Assembly (NCBI GenBank): GCA_008012115.1
Contig: SSEB01000012.1
Span: 124,001 to 188,000 of the forward strand
Source: Nevskiaceae bacterium
GTDB taxonomy: Bacteria > Pseudomonadota > Gammaproteobacteria > Nevskiales > Nevskiaceae
Reading direction: 5' to 3'
DNA: 64,000 bases
Shown here: positions 51,548 through 61,157 of the stretch, piece by piece
Layout of the letters: each line of letters opens with the position of its first letter
How positions within the stretch are numbered: the first letter of the stretch is position 1
The notes under the pieces: model-generated
What the model saw: the letters and a program-made list of their open reading frames with translations, nothing else
Told to the model about the DNA's origin: nothing
The model's database searches: none
Position numbers and translations under genes: made by a program

Positions 51548-53547
51548 CAGGCGGGGACCAGGGGTTTGGGCAGGGCCAGGCGTTGCCGCATTGCGCGCGG
51601 CAGCGGCAGGAAGCGCGCCAGGCGCGCGCGCCAGCTGCCCAGCTCCCGCTGCAGTTTTTCCTGGGTCGCCGTAACCGGCATGCGCACGAGGCTGAGGGCG
51701 ATGTCGCGTGCCAGGTACTTTTTCGGCGTCTCCTCGTAGAGCGAACCGAAGCTGCCGGCCGCCGCGAACAGCGCGCGCGACAGGTGCAGGTAGTCGCGGC
51801 GCAGCACCAGGCCCACCTGCTGGGTGTTCGACATCAGGTGCAGCACGGTCTGGCCGCGACGATGCAGGCCGTCCATGCCGCCGTTGTGCAGCTCGCGGAT
51901 GAAGTTGCGGCGCGTCAGCGGCCGCACGTTCTTCTTGGCCAGCGTCTCATCGAGCGCCGCCTTGATCTCGGCACGGCGCTCGGCATTGCTCTCGGGGCTG
52001 GTGCTGACGCGGATCAGCGCGTCCGCCAGCAGTTCGGTATCGGCCAGCACGGCGCCAGCGAGGTAGTCCCACACTGCGCTCCACTTGCCGTCCAGCGACA
52101 CCACGTTGCCCCAGTCGATCAGGTGCAGGGCGCCGTCGGAGCCGATCATGACGTTGCCCGGATGCAGGTCGCCGTGCATCTCGCGGTGCACCAGGATGTG
52201 GTACAGCACGGTGTAGAGCAGACGATCGGCGACCTGAAACTGGAACTGCCGCCGCTGACTGCGCGGCATCTTGCGCAGCGTGCGTGTCAGGCTCTCGGCG
52301 TCGCTGAGATATTCCATTTCAAGGATGCGGCGCGAACTGGCGTACAGCGCCGGCACGCGGTAAAGCTGGCTCTTGAGGCTGCGCTGGTAGAAGCGCAGGT
52401 GGTTGCGCGCCTCCTGCTCGAAATCGAGCTCCTCCATGAAGCCGGCGACGAACTCGTCGACCTGCTCCTGCATGGCGCGCAGGAACGGCGCCAGCTTGGA
52501 ATGCGGCGCCCAGTACTGCGACGACATGATCGCCAGGCCCAGCACCAGCTTGCCGATGGCGAATTCGCGGTCGATGTTCTGGCGGCCGACCTTGATCACC
52601 ACGGGACGCAGCACTTCGCGCCCGTCCTCATGGAACGGCTTCTTGGCGAAGTACACCGAGCCGATGGAACCGGACTTCACCGGCCGCGCCGCGTCGAAAT
52701 CCAGGTACAGCTTGTGCGGCAGCTTGCCGTAGCACTCCACGAAGGCGGCATTCACCTCCGCCTCGGTCATCGGCGGCACGTCCTCGTGGAACACCGCCAG
52801 TTCGCGCGCGATCTCCTCCGGCAGGAAATCGGCGTTGGCCGCCGCCACCTGCGCCATCTTGATGAAGAACGGCCCGAACTCCCGCACCATCTGCGCCACG
52901 ATCTGCGCCTGCGCCTTGAAATCCTTGGGGTCGGCCTGGAAGAACGGCTTGATGTAGCGGATCGCCTTGATCTGGCGCTTGACGATGGCGGCGTCCTGCC
53001 GCACCAGCGCGGCGCGGCGCAGCAGCTCGTTGAGCTGCCACTGGTTGAAGCGGCGGCCGGCCTTGAGGATGTTGACGATCTCGACCAGCAGCGGCTCGTA
53101 GGTCTTGAGCACCAGCCGCGACATGTCCAGCGTCAGTTCGCCCAGACCCTTGAGTTCCGGCGAGGCGAACAGCTCGTTGAAGAACTGCCAGAACTCCTGC
53201 ACCAGCGCATCGGGCACCGGCATCGGCGAGCGCGCCACCACCTGCTCCACCACGAAGCGGATCAGGTCCTCGGTGGACTGCTCGTTGGGAATCAGCCGGC
53301 GGCGACGCAGATAGGCCGTCACCCGCTCGGTCTGATGCATCAGCGGGTGCTTGTAGAGCGCGGCATAGGCCTGGTCGATGACGGCCGACAGCTCTTCGCG
53401 CGTGGTGTCGGCCTCGTTGGCCAGCATGCGCAGCAGCGGCACGAAACCGCGCGACACCTGCACGGTGGACACCGTCAGCGAACCGATCTCGCGCAGGATC
53501 CCGCGCGGGGGTGTCGGTGCAGGCCTGCGCGGGCTGTCTTCGTCCAT
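51547..53547 (-). CDS. AarF/ABC1/UbiB-family kinase-like protein
   Basis: 666-residue member of the ABC1/UbiB family. The family KxGQ motif is changed to KMAQ (PFFIKMAQVAAANADFLP); the nucleotide loop is GSIGSVYFA, and the catalytic-loop motif is HGDLHPGNVM followed by LIDWGN (usual LIDFG). It has about 170 extra N-terminal residues before the kinase core and 100 or more after it. UbiB itself is ~540 aa beside ubiE/J, so this is probably a paralogue acting in quinone or lipid metabolism (inference). Confidence 0.88.
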   Translation of the reverse strand: MDEDSPRRPAPTPPRGILREIGSLTVSTVQVSRGFVPLLRMLANEADTTREELSAVIDQAYAALYKHPLMHQTERVTAYLRRRRLIPNEQSTEDLIRFVVEQVVARSPMPVPDALVQEFWQFFNELFASPELKGLGELTLDMSRLVLKTYEPLLVEIVNILKAGRRFNQWQLNELLRRAALVRQDAAIVKRQIKAIRYIKPFFQADPKDFKAQAQIVAQMVREFGPFFIKMAQVAAANADFLPEEIARELAVFHEDVPPMTEAEVNAAFVECYGKLPHKLYLDFDAARPVKSGSIGSVYFAKKPFHEDGREVLRPVVIKVGRQNIDREFAIGKLVLGLAIMSSQYWAPHSKLAPFLRAMQEQVDEFVAGFMEELDFEQEARNHLRFYQRSLKSQLYRVPALYASSRRILEMEYLSDAESLTRTLRKMPRSQRRQFQFQVADRLLYTVLYHILVHREMHGDLHPGNVMIGSDGALHLIDWGNVVSLDGKWSAVWDYLAGAVLADTELLADALIRVSTSPESNAERRAEIKAALDETLAKKNVRPLTRRNFIRELHNGGMDGLHRRGQTVLHLMSNTQQVGLVLRRDYLHLSRALFAAAGSFGSLYEETPKKYLARDIALSLVRMPVTATQEKLQRELGSWRARLARFLPLPRAMRQRLALPKPLVPA

Positions 53548-53563
53548 CAGCGCGATACCGGGC

Positions 53564-54154
<591 letters not shown>

Positions 54155-54156
54155 AC

Positions 54157-54270
54157 GCCACCCGCTCTGCCGGTGACGACGGCCAGGAATGTGATATTTG
54201 ATTTGATCATATTAAAATCAATAAACTTTTATTCACATCCGTCCAGGCCATTCCGCCGGCAGCGGGTGCC
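54157..54270. repeat. 114-bp palindromic element, copy H
   Basis: Left end GCCACCCGCT (54157-54166), right end AGCGGGTGCC (54261-54270). Core 54191-54236 uses GTG...CAC instead of GTT...AAC, a second compensating pair; 9 G/C of 46. The arms also match each other (TGCCGG and GGCC segments). Its left end lies 2 bases from the ribA start codon and supplies the RBS region. Confidence 0.92.
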
Positions 54271-54334
54271 CTGCTGCGCCGTGTTCCCGGCGCCGGATGG
54301 AAAAATCCGGCGCACAGGATGACAGATCGGCGTA

Positions 54335-55759
54335 TTACGCGCCCATGAAGTTCTGGCCGCAAACGCGGAGCGTACGGCCGTTGATGCCGCCGGCGGCGTG
54401 CGACGAGAAAAACGCCACGGCCTCGGCGATATCGACCGGCAGACCGCCCTGGCCCAGGGCACTGAGACGACGGCCAACCTCGCGCGGACCCACCGGCATG
54501 GCCGCGGTCATCGCGGTCTCGATGAAGCCCGGCGCCACCGCGTTGATGGCACCGCCGCGCTTGGCCATCACCGCCGCCATGCTCTCGGCATAGCCGATGA
54601 TGCCGGCCTTGGTCGCGGCGTAGTTGGTCTGGCCGGCGTTGCCGCCGATGCCGCCGATGGACGAGATGCAGACGATGCGCGCGCCATCCTTGAAGCCGTC
54701 CTTGAGCAGGCCGTCGTTGATGCGCAGGATGGAGCCGAAGTTGATGTCGAGCACCATGTCCCACAGGTGCGGCGCCATGTTGCGCAGCATCTTGTCGCGG
54801 GTCACGCCGGCGTTGTGCACGACGATGTCGAGGCCGCCGAACTTCTTGTCGGCCTCGGCGGCGATGCGCTGCGCGGCGTCGCGGGCGGTGACATCCAGCG
54901 CCAGGCCGATGCCGCCGATGCGGCTCATGGTCTCGCCCAGGCCGCCTTCGGCGGACGGGTGATCCATGCCGATCACGCTGGCGCCTTCGCGCGCCAGCGT
55001 CTCGGCGATGGCGGCGCCGATGCCGCGCGCCGCGCCGGTGACCAGCGCCACCTTGCCGCGCAGCGAGCCCGGCAGCGCCGGCGGTTCCTCGCGCGGGCCG
55101 GCGCCCACCGGCAGCACCTGGCCGCTGATGAAGGCGGCGTGCTCGGAGAGGAAGAAGCGCAGCGGGCCGGCCAGCCAGTCCTCGCCGCCGGTCTGCACTT
55201 CCAGCAGGTTGGCGGTGGCGCCCTTCTTGCCGATCTCCTTGCCCAGCGCGCGGATGAAGCCGCGCAGCGCGGTGGCACAGGCCACATGCGCCGGATCGCC
55301 CGCCTCGCTGGGTGCGCGCGAGATCACCAGCACGCGACCCGACGAGGGAATCTGCCCCACCACCGGCTGCATGAAATCGTAGAGCTCGCGCATCTGCGCC
55401 GGCTCGGCGAAACCGGAGGCGTCGAACAGGAAGATCGCGCTCGGCGCATCGCCGGAGTCCTTGGCCGGGTTGCCGGCCAGGGTGAGCTTGAGCTTGTGCG
55501 CCGCTTCCTTGACCAGCGGCAGGCCGCGATGCTCCGGCAGGATGCGCAGCGAGGCGCCGGCGGCGCTGACATCGGCCAGCAGCGGCTGCACGAACTGCGC
55601 GCCGGTGGAAGCGCCGACCAGGGCGTGGCGGCCGGCCAGCGGCTGCTCGCTCCACGGTCCCTCCGCCCGGCGCAGGCGCGGCGGCTGCGGCAGGCCGAGC
55701 AAGCTGGCGAGCGCCTTGCCGAACGGAGTGTGGGAGAGTTCGAGATAGCGATCCGACAT
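54335..55759 (-). CDS. High-molecular-weight 3-oxoacyl-ACP/CoA reductase (FabG4-like)
   Basis: 474-residue double-Rossmann protein. The C-terminal ~245 residues form a full SDR domain (GKVALVTGAARGIGAAIAE, NNAG variant HNAGVTRDK, Ser-Tyr-Lys in SSIGGIGGNAGQTNYAATKAG). The N-terminal half is a degenerate nucleotide-binding fold without the glycine motif. This arrangement matches FabG4-type reductases, which can use CoA substrates. It is preceded by a divergent region of 263 bases with no recognisable gene. Confidence 0.93.
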   Translation of the reverse strand: MSDRYLELSHTPFGKALASLLGLPQPPRLRRAEGPWSEQPLAGRHALVGASTGAQFVQPLLADVSAAGASLRILPEHRGLPLVKEAAHKLKLTLAGNPAKDSGDAPSAIFLFDASGFAEPAQMRELYDFMQPVVGQIPSSGRVLVISRAPSEAGDPAHVACATALRGFIRALGKEIGKKGATANLLEVQTGGEDWLAGPLRFFLSEHAAFISGQVLPVGAGPREEPPALPGSLRGKVALVTGAARGIGAAIAETLAREGASVIGMDHPSAEGGLGETMSRIGGIGLALDVTARDAAQRIAAEADKKFGGLDIVVHNAGVTRDKMLRNMAPHLWDMVLDINFGSILRINDGLLKDGFKDGARIVCISSIGGIGGNAGQTNYAATKAGIIGYAESMAAVMAKRGGAINAVAPGFIETAMTAAMPVGPREVGRRLSALGQGGLPVDIAEAVAFFSSHAAGGINGRTLRVCGQNFMGA

Positions 55760-56022
55760 GAGCCGCTCCAGAGATTTCGATACGGAAAAGTGAGAACGCC
55801 ATTATCGCAGGCCGTTGCCGCCACCACTAGGTTTTCCGCGGTCGGGGGCCGCTGTCGGCAGAGCCAAAGCATTGACTGCGGGACTCGTGTATCGGATAGT
55901 CCCGCCATCCATACGGCCGCGATTTTTGGCGCTCTTTCGGAGGAGCGACGGGCCGGCGTGCCGCAGTAGCGGACCACGATGGACGCAAATAACAGTAAAT
56001 CAGGGCAGACGGGAGCGCATCG

Positions 56023-56925
56023 ATGAATACACGGTTTTTGAGTCTCGCAGGCGTGGCGGCAGTGCTGAGCGTGGGCACCTACGTCGGCCTCAACATCATC
56101 AAGCCGCACAAGCCCGAGGAGGTCAAGATCGGCGACACCGTGCCCGCCGAGCAAGTCTTCGGCGCCTCCGTCAGCAACCCGGAACCGGAAACCGTCGCCC
56201 CACCGTCCGAAGGCACGACCGAAGCCGCCGCAGCCCCGGCGGCCCCGGCAGCCACGGACACTGCCGCCGCTCCGGCGGCTGGCACTTCCGCGGGATCGGA
56301 CAGCGCGTCCACCGCCGTTGCACCGCCGCCGGCGGAACCGGCCGCCGCTGCAGCGACCGACAACACGGCCACCGCTGCCGCCCAGCCGGCGGCCGCGCCC
56401 GCCCCGGCCAGCGCGCCGGCGGAGACTGCGGCGCCCGCCACCACCCAGACCGCTGCCGCCGCGCCTGAGCCCGCCGCAGCCCCGGCCCCGGCGGAAGCTG
56501 CGCCTGCGGAACCCGCTCCGGCGCCGGCCGAGAAGCCGGCCAAGCCCAAGAAGAGCGCCCCGGCGCATCACGCCGCCGCCAAGAGCGGCAGCGCCTCTTC
56601 CGGCAACAAGGCCTGGTGGCCGAAGGAGAACCCCGCCCAGCTGTCGCTGGTGTACGCCGGTCCGGCGTCGTTCAAGGACGCCATCGTGCTGATGTTCAAC
56701 GGCGCCTTCTTCGACCCCGCCGTGGTCAACGCCAACATCAAGGTCAGCGATCACGCCGGCAAGGCCGTGGCCGGCCAGTGGGAACTGGGTGAGAACAACC
56801 GCCGCATGCTGGTGTTCGCGGTGCCCGCCAAGGGCAGCTACAAGGTCAACGTCGGCGCTGGCCTGACCGACAACAAGGGTCGCAAGCTGGGCGCCCGCCT
56901 CAGCGGCCCCGTGCAGATCCGCTGA
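56023..56925 (+). CDS. Exported or anchored Ala/Pro-rich protein with C-terminal beta domain
   Basis: 300-residue protein I do not recognise. An N-terminal hydrophobic segment (FLSLAGVAAVLSVGTYVGLN) is followed by ~150 residues of low-complexity Ala/Pro/Thr/Glu, a short Lys-rich patch (KPAKPKKSAPAHHAAAK) and a ~95-residue C-terminal domain of beta-type sequence (LSLVYAGPASFKDAIVLMFN ... GLTDNKGRKLGARL) reminiscent of Ig-like/SbsA domains. The linker could span the periplasm or cell wall (inference). Confidence 0.78.
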   Translation: MNTRFLSLAGVAAVLSVGTYVGLNIIKPHKPEEVKIGDTVPAEQVFGASVSNPEPETVAPPSEGTTEAAAAPAAPAATDTAAAPAAGTSAGSDSASTAVAPPPAEPAAAAATDNTATAAAQPAAAPAPASAPAETAAPATTQTAAAAPEPAAAPAPAEAAPAEPAPAPAEKPAKPKKSAPAHHAAAKSGSASSGNKAWWPKENPAQLSLVYAGPASFKDAIVLMFNGAFFDPAVVNANIKVSDHAGKAVAGQWELGENNRRMLVFAVPAKGSYKVNVGAGLTDNKGRKLGARLSGPVQIR

Positions 56926-56950
56926 GCCCCGCAAGACGCCGGAACTGGCC

Positions 56951-57649
56951 GTGACGACGATCATCCTGGTCCGTCACGGCCAGGCCTCTTTCGGCAGCGA
57001 GAATTACGACCGTCTCTCCGAACTGGGCGTGCGCCAGAGCCGCCTTCTGGGCGAGCACTGGGCGCGCAGCGGTTTTGCCTTCGATGCGGTCTACACCGGC
57101 GACATGGCGCGCCAGCGCAACACCGCCCACCACGCGCTCGAGGCCCTGCCCCATACCGCACTGCCGGTGCGCAGCCAGCACTGGTTCAACGAGTACGAGT
57201 TCGAGGCGGTGATGCGCGCCTACCTGCCGCAGGTGGCGATGGAAAAACCCGAGCTGGGCCTGCAGCACGGCGGCCTCTACAAGAATCCCCGGCTGTTCCA
57301 GACCGCTTTCGAGCTGGCCATCGCCAAGTGGCTGGGCGAGCATCCGCACGCGCATGCGCCGTTCGAGTCCTGGCGCGATTTCTGCGGTCGCTGCGTCAAC
57401 GGCCTGCGTGAGATCGCCGCCGCCGGCCACCAGCGCGTCGTGGTTTTCACCTCCGGCGGCGTCATCGCCGTGGCGCTGCGCGAGGCGCTGGGGCTCAGCG
57501 ACACCATGACCTTCCGCCAGAACTGGCGCATCTACAACGCCTCGGTCCACACCTTCCGCAGCGGCCGCTCGGGGCTGTCGCTGCTCGGCTTCAACAATAT
57601 TTCGCATCTGGAACTGGGCGGCGCGCCGGATCTCGTCACCTTCCGCTGA
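56951..57649 (+). CDS. Histidine phosphatase family protein
   Basis: 232-residue phosphoglycerate-mutase-like phosphatase. N-terminal RHG motif (LVRHGQASFG) gives the phospho-His, with Arg in TGDMARQR and second His region VVVFTSGGVIA (His replaced by Ser-Gly-Gly context). Starts with GTG. Substrate unknown. It begins a plus-strand run with the SDR and hydrolase genes (gaps 32 and 16 bases). Confidence 0.9.
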   Translation: MTTIILVRHGQASFGSENYDRLSELGVRQSRLLGEHWARSGFAFDAVYTGDMARQRNTAHHALEALPHTALPVRSQHWFNEYEFEAVMRAYLPQVAMEKPELGLQHGGLYKNPRLFQTAFELAIAKWLGEHPHAHAPFESWRDFCGRCVNGLREIAAAGHQRVVVFTSGGVIAVALREALGLSDTMTFRQNWRIYNASVHTFRSGRSGLSLLGFNNISHLELGGAPDLVTFR

Positions 57650-57681
57650 CGCGCCCTGCTTCCTCTCTACAGGAGTCTGCC

Positions 57682-58458
57682 ATGCCGACCTCGCTGTTCG
57701 ATCTCACCGGCCGCGTCGCCCTCATCACCGGCGCCTCGCGCGGCATCGGCGCCGCCACCGCCCGCCTGCTGGCGCAGCAGGGCGCGCACGTCGTCGTCTC
57801 CAGCCGCAAGCAGGAGGACCTCGACAAGATCGCGGCGGAGATCATCGCCGCCGGCGGCAAGGCCACCGCCATAGCCGCGCACCAGGGCGAGTCGGCCGCG
57901 CTCAAGCGCCTGGTCGGCGAGATCGAGAGCGGCCTCGGCCGGCTCGACATCCTGGTCAACAACGCCGCCACCAATCCCTACTTCGGCCACATCAGCGACA
58001 CCGACATGGGCATGGTCGACAAGACCCTGCAGGTCAACATCAAGGGTTACTTCGAGCTGGCGGCGCTGGCCAGCAAGCTGATGCGCAAGAACGGCGGCGG
58101 CGCCATCGTCAACATCGCCTCGGTCAACGGCGTGAAGCCCGGCCTGTTCCAGGGCATCTACTCGATCAGCAAGGCGGCGGTGATCAACATGACGCAGTCC
58201 TTCGCCAAGGAGTGCGCGCCGTGGAAGGTGCGCGTCAACGCCGTGCTGCCGGGTCTGACCGAGACCAAGTTCGCGTCGGCGCTGACCAAGAACGAGCAGA
58301 TCCTCAAGCCGGCACTGGCGCAGATCCCGCTGGGTCGCGTGGCGCAGCCCGAGGAGATCGCGCCGGCGATCCTGTACCTGGTGTCCGACGCCGCCAGCTA
58401 CGTCACCGGCACCACCCTCACCGTCGACGGCGGCCTCATCGGCTGCGGCGGCCTCTGA
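57682..58458 (+). CDS. SDR-family oxidoreductase
   Basis: 258-residue classical SDR: TGASRGIG cofactor motif, NNAAT (NNAG variant), catalytic Ser in NIASVNG, Tyr-x3-Lys in YSISKAA, and a C-terminal TVDGG. AGGAG stands seven bases before the ATG. Similar proteins act on acyl-CoA or alcohol substrates, but nothing here fixes the substrate. Confidence 0.92.
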   Translation: MPTSLFDLTGRVALITGASRGIGAATARLLAQQGAHVVVSSRKQEDLDKIAAEIIAAGGKATAIAAHQGESAALKRLVGEIESGLGRLDILVNNAATNPYFGHISDTDMGMVDKTLQVNIKGYFELAALASKLMRKNGGGAIVNIASVNGVKPGLFQGIYSISKAAVINMTQSFAKECAPWKVRVNAVLPGLTETKFASALTKNEQILKPALAQIPLGRVAQPEEIAPAILYLVSDAASYVTGTTLTVDGGLIGCGGL

Positions 58459-58474
58459 CCACCAGGAGCACAAC

Positions 58475-59254
58475 ATGGCAATCGCGAAGATCAATGGACA
58501 GGCCATCCGCTATGAGGACAGCGGCGGCAGCGGACCGGTGGTGGTGTTCTCCCACGGCCTGCTGATGGATGGCAGCATGTTCGCGCCGCAGGTCGCGACC
58601 CTGCGCACGCGCTACCGCGTCGTCACCTGGGACGAACGCGGCCATGGCGGCACCAACGATGCGGCGGCGCCGTTCAGCTATTACGACTCGGCGAACGACC
58701 TCGTGGCCCTGCTCGACCACCTCGGCATCGACCGCGCGGTGTTCGGCGGCATGTCGCAGGGCGGCTACCTGTCGCTGCGCGCGGCCCTGCGCCATCCGCA
58801 GCGCGTGCGCGCGCTGATCCTGATCGACACGCAGGCGCGCCCGGAAGACCCGGCAACGCTGCCGCTGTACACGCAACTGGTGCAGAACTGGGCGGCCAAC
58901 GGTCTCGACGATCAGACCGCGGCCACCATCGAGCACATCATCCTGGGCACCGGCTACGCCGACGCGCCGACCTGGAAGGCCAAGTGGAAGCAGGTGCGCG
59001 GCGCCAACCTGTTGCAGATCTTCAACACGCTGGTGACGCGCGACGACATCAGCGACGCCATCGCCGCCATCAAGGTGCCGGCGCTGGTGGTGCACGGCAC
59101 GGCCGATGCCGCCATCCCGCTGACCCATGCCCAGGAGATGGCCACTCGCCTGCATGCCGAACTGGTCGCTGTGCCCGGCGCCGGCCATGCCGCCAACCTG
59201 ACGCATCCCGAGATCGTCAATCCGGCCATCGAGCGTTTTCTGGCGGCGCTGTAA
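58475..59254 (+). CDS. Alpha/beta hydrolase
   Basis: 259-residue alpha/beta-hydrolase: nucleophile Ser in GGMSQGGYLS, oxyanion SHGLLMDG, catalytic Asp probably in HGTADAAIP and His in GAGHAANLTHP. It may be a lactonase (3-oxoadipate enol-lactonase-like) or esterase. Repeat element I starts one base after its stop codon. Confidence 0.9.
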   Translation: MAIAKINGQAIRYEDSGGSGPVVVFSHGLLMDGSMFAPQVATLRTRYRVVTWDERGHGGTNDAAAPFSYYDSANDLVALLDHLGIDRAVFGGMSQGGYLSLRAALRHPQRVRALILIDTQARPEDPATLPLYTQLVQNWAANGLDDQTAATIEHIILGTGYADAPTWKAKWKQVRGANLLQIFNTLVTRDDISDAIAAIKVPALVVHGTADAAIPLTHAQEMATRLHAELVAVPGAGHAANLTHPEIVNPAIERFLAAL

Positions 59255-59255
59255 C

Positions 59256-59369
59256 GCCACCCGCTACCGCCGGCGGGCGCGGTCAGGATGTTTTTATTTA
59301 TATGTCGATTTTTAATTCGATTTATATTTATTAACAGCCTGACCGTGCGCCGGGGCCCGAGCGGGTCGG
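59256..59369. repeat. 114-bp palindromic element, copy I
   Basis: Left end GCCACCCGCT (59256-59265), right end AGCGGGTCGG (59360-59369; last three bases diverged). Core 59290-59335 starts GTTTTTATTT and ends TTATTAAC, 7 G/C of 46; TCGA/TCGA inverted pair is centred on the midpoint. The inner arms pair well (GGTCAG with CTGACC). It lies between the alpha/beta hydrolase (1 base after the stop) and the FixL-like kinase. Confidence 0.92.
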
Positions 59370-59398
59370 CGCGCAAACGGCTTTAAAATGCGGATCAC

Positions 59399-60508
59399 AT
59401 GACCCAGGGATCCGCCATCAAGCTGCAGGCGCTGCTCGACACCGCCGTCGACGGCATCATCACCATCGACGAGGCCGGGCTGATCCAGAGTTTCAACAAG
59501 GCCGCCGAGCGCATCTTCGGCTATCGCGCCGACGAGGTCATCGGCCGCAACGTCAACCTGCTGATGCCGCAGCCCTACCAGCGGGATCACGACGCCTACA
59601 TCGCCAATTACCTGCACAGTGGCCAGAAGAAGATCATCGGCATCGGTCGCGAGGTGCAGGGTCTGCGCAAGGACGGGCGCATCTTTCCGCTGGACCTCGC
59701 TGTTGGCGAGGCGCGCATCGGCGAGCAGCGTCTGTTCACCGGCATCGTCCGCGACATCAGCGACCGCAAGCGGCTGGAGCAGGAAGCGCACCGCCGCCTG
59801 CAGGAACTCGCTCACGTCTCGCGCCTCAACACCGCCAGCGGGCTTGCGGCCGGACTCGCGCACGAGGTCAACCAGCCGCTGACCGCAATCATCAGCCATG
59901 CCCAGGCCTGCCTGCGCCTGCTGCAGCGCGGTGAACTCGATCCGGAACTGTTCAGCGAGTCGCTGCAGCAGATCGCGCGTCAGGGCGAACGCGCCAGCGG
60001 CGTGATCCGCCGCCTGCGCGACTTCGTGAAGAAAGGCGAAAGCCAGCTGGCGCCGGATTTCCTCAACGCCACGGTGCGTGACGTGGTCTGGCTGATGGCG
60101 CATGAACTCAAGGGCCATGGCGTGACGCTGGAACTGGCGCTGCAGGACGACCTGCCGCGGGTGATGGTCGACCGCATCCAGATCGAGCAGGTGCTGTTCA
60201 ACCTGATCCGCAACGCCATGGATGCGGTGGCCGAGGTCGGCGCCGAGCGCAAGCGCATCGTCATCGCCACCCGCCACGATGCGGCGACGCACACGGTGAA
60301 CCTGGACGTGCGCGATTACGGCCCGGGCATCGCCGAAGCCGCGCTGCCCCGGCTGTTCGAGCCATTCTTCAGCACCAAGCGCGAGGGACTCGGCCAGGGC
60401 CTGTCGATCTGCCGCACCATCGTGCAAGCGCATCGCGGCGAACTGAGCGCGGACAACGCAGCGCCGGGCGCCCGCTTCACCGTCACCCTGCCCGCGCCGC
60501 CGGCATGA
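59399..60508 (+). CDS. fixL: FixL-like heme-PAS sensor histidine kinase
   Basis: 369-residue oxygen-sensor kinase. One PAS domain (residues ~10-125) keeps the FixL heme-ligand position: His64 (in RDHDAYI), and Arg84 (GIGREV) match His200 and Arg220 of Bradyrhizobium FixL, whereas Arg206 and His214 are Asn70 and Lys78 here. Phospho-His155 is in LAHEVNQPL, then N-box NLIRNAMDAV and G-box DYGPGIAEA. No membrane segment, so it is cytoplasmic. The stop overlaps the fixJ start (ATGA). Confidence 0.92.
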   Translation: MTQGSAIKLQALLDTAVDGIITIDEAGLIQSFNKAAERIFGYRADEVIGRNVNLLMPQPYQRDHDAYIANYLHSGQKKIIGIGREVQGLRKDGRIFPLDLAVGEARIGEQRLFTGIVRDISDRKRLEQEAHRRLQELAHVSRLNTASGLAAGLAHEVNQPLTAIISHAQACLRLLQRGELDPELFSESLQQIARQGERASGVIRRLRDFVKKGESQLAPDFLNATVRDVVWLMAHELKGHGVTLELALQDDLPRVMVDRIQIEQVLFNLIRNAMDAVAEVGAERKRIVIATRHDAATHTVNLDVRDYGPGIAEAALPRLFEPFFSTKREGLGQGLSICRTIVQAHRGELSADNAAPGARFTVTLPAPPA

Positions 60509-61113
60509 ACGCCGCCACCGTCTACCTGGTCGACGACGACGAGGCGGTGCGTGGCGGTCTGCGCGCGCTGCTCGCGGCGGAGGGACTCGCGGTGCAGGCG
60601 CATGCCGATGCGCAGAGCTTTCTCGACCGATGCCCGGCCGACGCCGCCGGCTGCCTGCTGCTCGACGTCAACATGCCGGGGCTCAGTGGCCTCGACCTGC
60701 AGGCGCGGCTGCGCACGCAGGGCATCACGCTGCCGGTGATCATGCTCACCGGCTGCGCCAGCGTGCCGGCGGCAGTCCAGGCGCTGAAGGCCGGCGCGGT
60801 CGATTTCCTGGAAAAGCCCTGCGATGCCGATCGCCTGCTGACGGTCGTGCGCGCAGCGCTGACGCTCGACCGGCAGCAGCGCGAGCAGCGCCAGGTGCGT
60901 CTGGCGGCGCAGGATCGCCTGGCCCAACTGACCGCGCGCGAGCATGAAATCCTGCGCGGCCTGACCCAGGGTCACGCCAACAAGCGCATCGCCTACGATC
61001 TGGGCATCAGCGAGCGCACGGTCGAGCAGCATCGCGCCAGCGTGCTGCGCAAGTGCGGCGTCCGCACCGTTGCCGAGTTGCTGAATGTCGTCGGCAGCGC
61101 CGGCAACGGCTGA
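60505..61113 (+). CDS. fixJ: FixJ-like response regulator
   Basis: 202-residue response regulator coupled to the FixL-like kinase by a 4-base overlap. Receiver: Asp54 in LLLDVNMPG, Thr82, Lys104; C-terminal LuxR-type HTH (LTAREHEILRGLTQGHANKRI ... ISERTVEQHR, each seen in part). In rhizobia FixJ~P activates fixK; here the FNR gene follows and is the likely target. Confidence 0.94.
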   Translation: MNAATVYLVDDDEAVRGGLRALLAAEGLAVQAHADAQSFLDRCPADAAGCLLLDVNMPGLSGLDLQARLRTQGITLPVIMLTGCASVPAAVQALKAGAVDFLEKPCDADRLLTVVRAALTLDRQQREQRQVRLAAQDRLAQLTAREHEILRGLTQGHANKRIAYDLGISERTVEQHRASVLRKCGVRTVAELLNVVGSAGNG

Positions 61114-61123
61114 TTTGGATCAA
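61110..61123. promoter_or_regulatory. FNR/Anr-type box upstream of the receiver-only gene
   Basis: CTGAT-TTGG-ATCAA, one mismatch to TTGAT-N4-ATCAA. Its centre is 41.5 bases before 61158, with a TAAACT at 61147-61152; a class II FNR promoter there would start transcription at or next to the start codon. Confidence 0.72.
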
Positions 61124-61157
61124 TGTCCGTCGCGCAAGGCACGACCTAAACTGCAGC

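Noticed and set aside
53319..53348. ACCCGCT ... AGCGGGT inverted pair inside the AarF-like gene
   Set aside because: Only 16 bases separate the two, there is no AT-rich core, and the region codes for a normal part of the protein. Probably chance.
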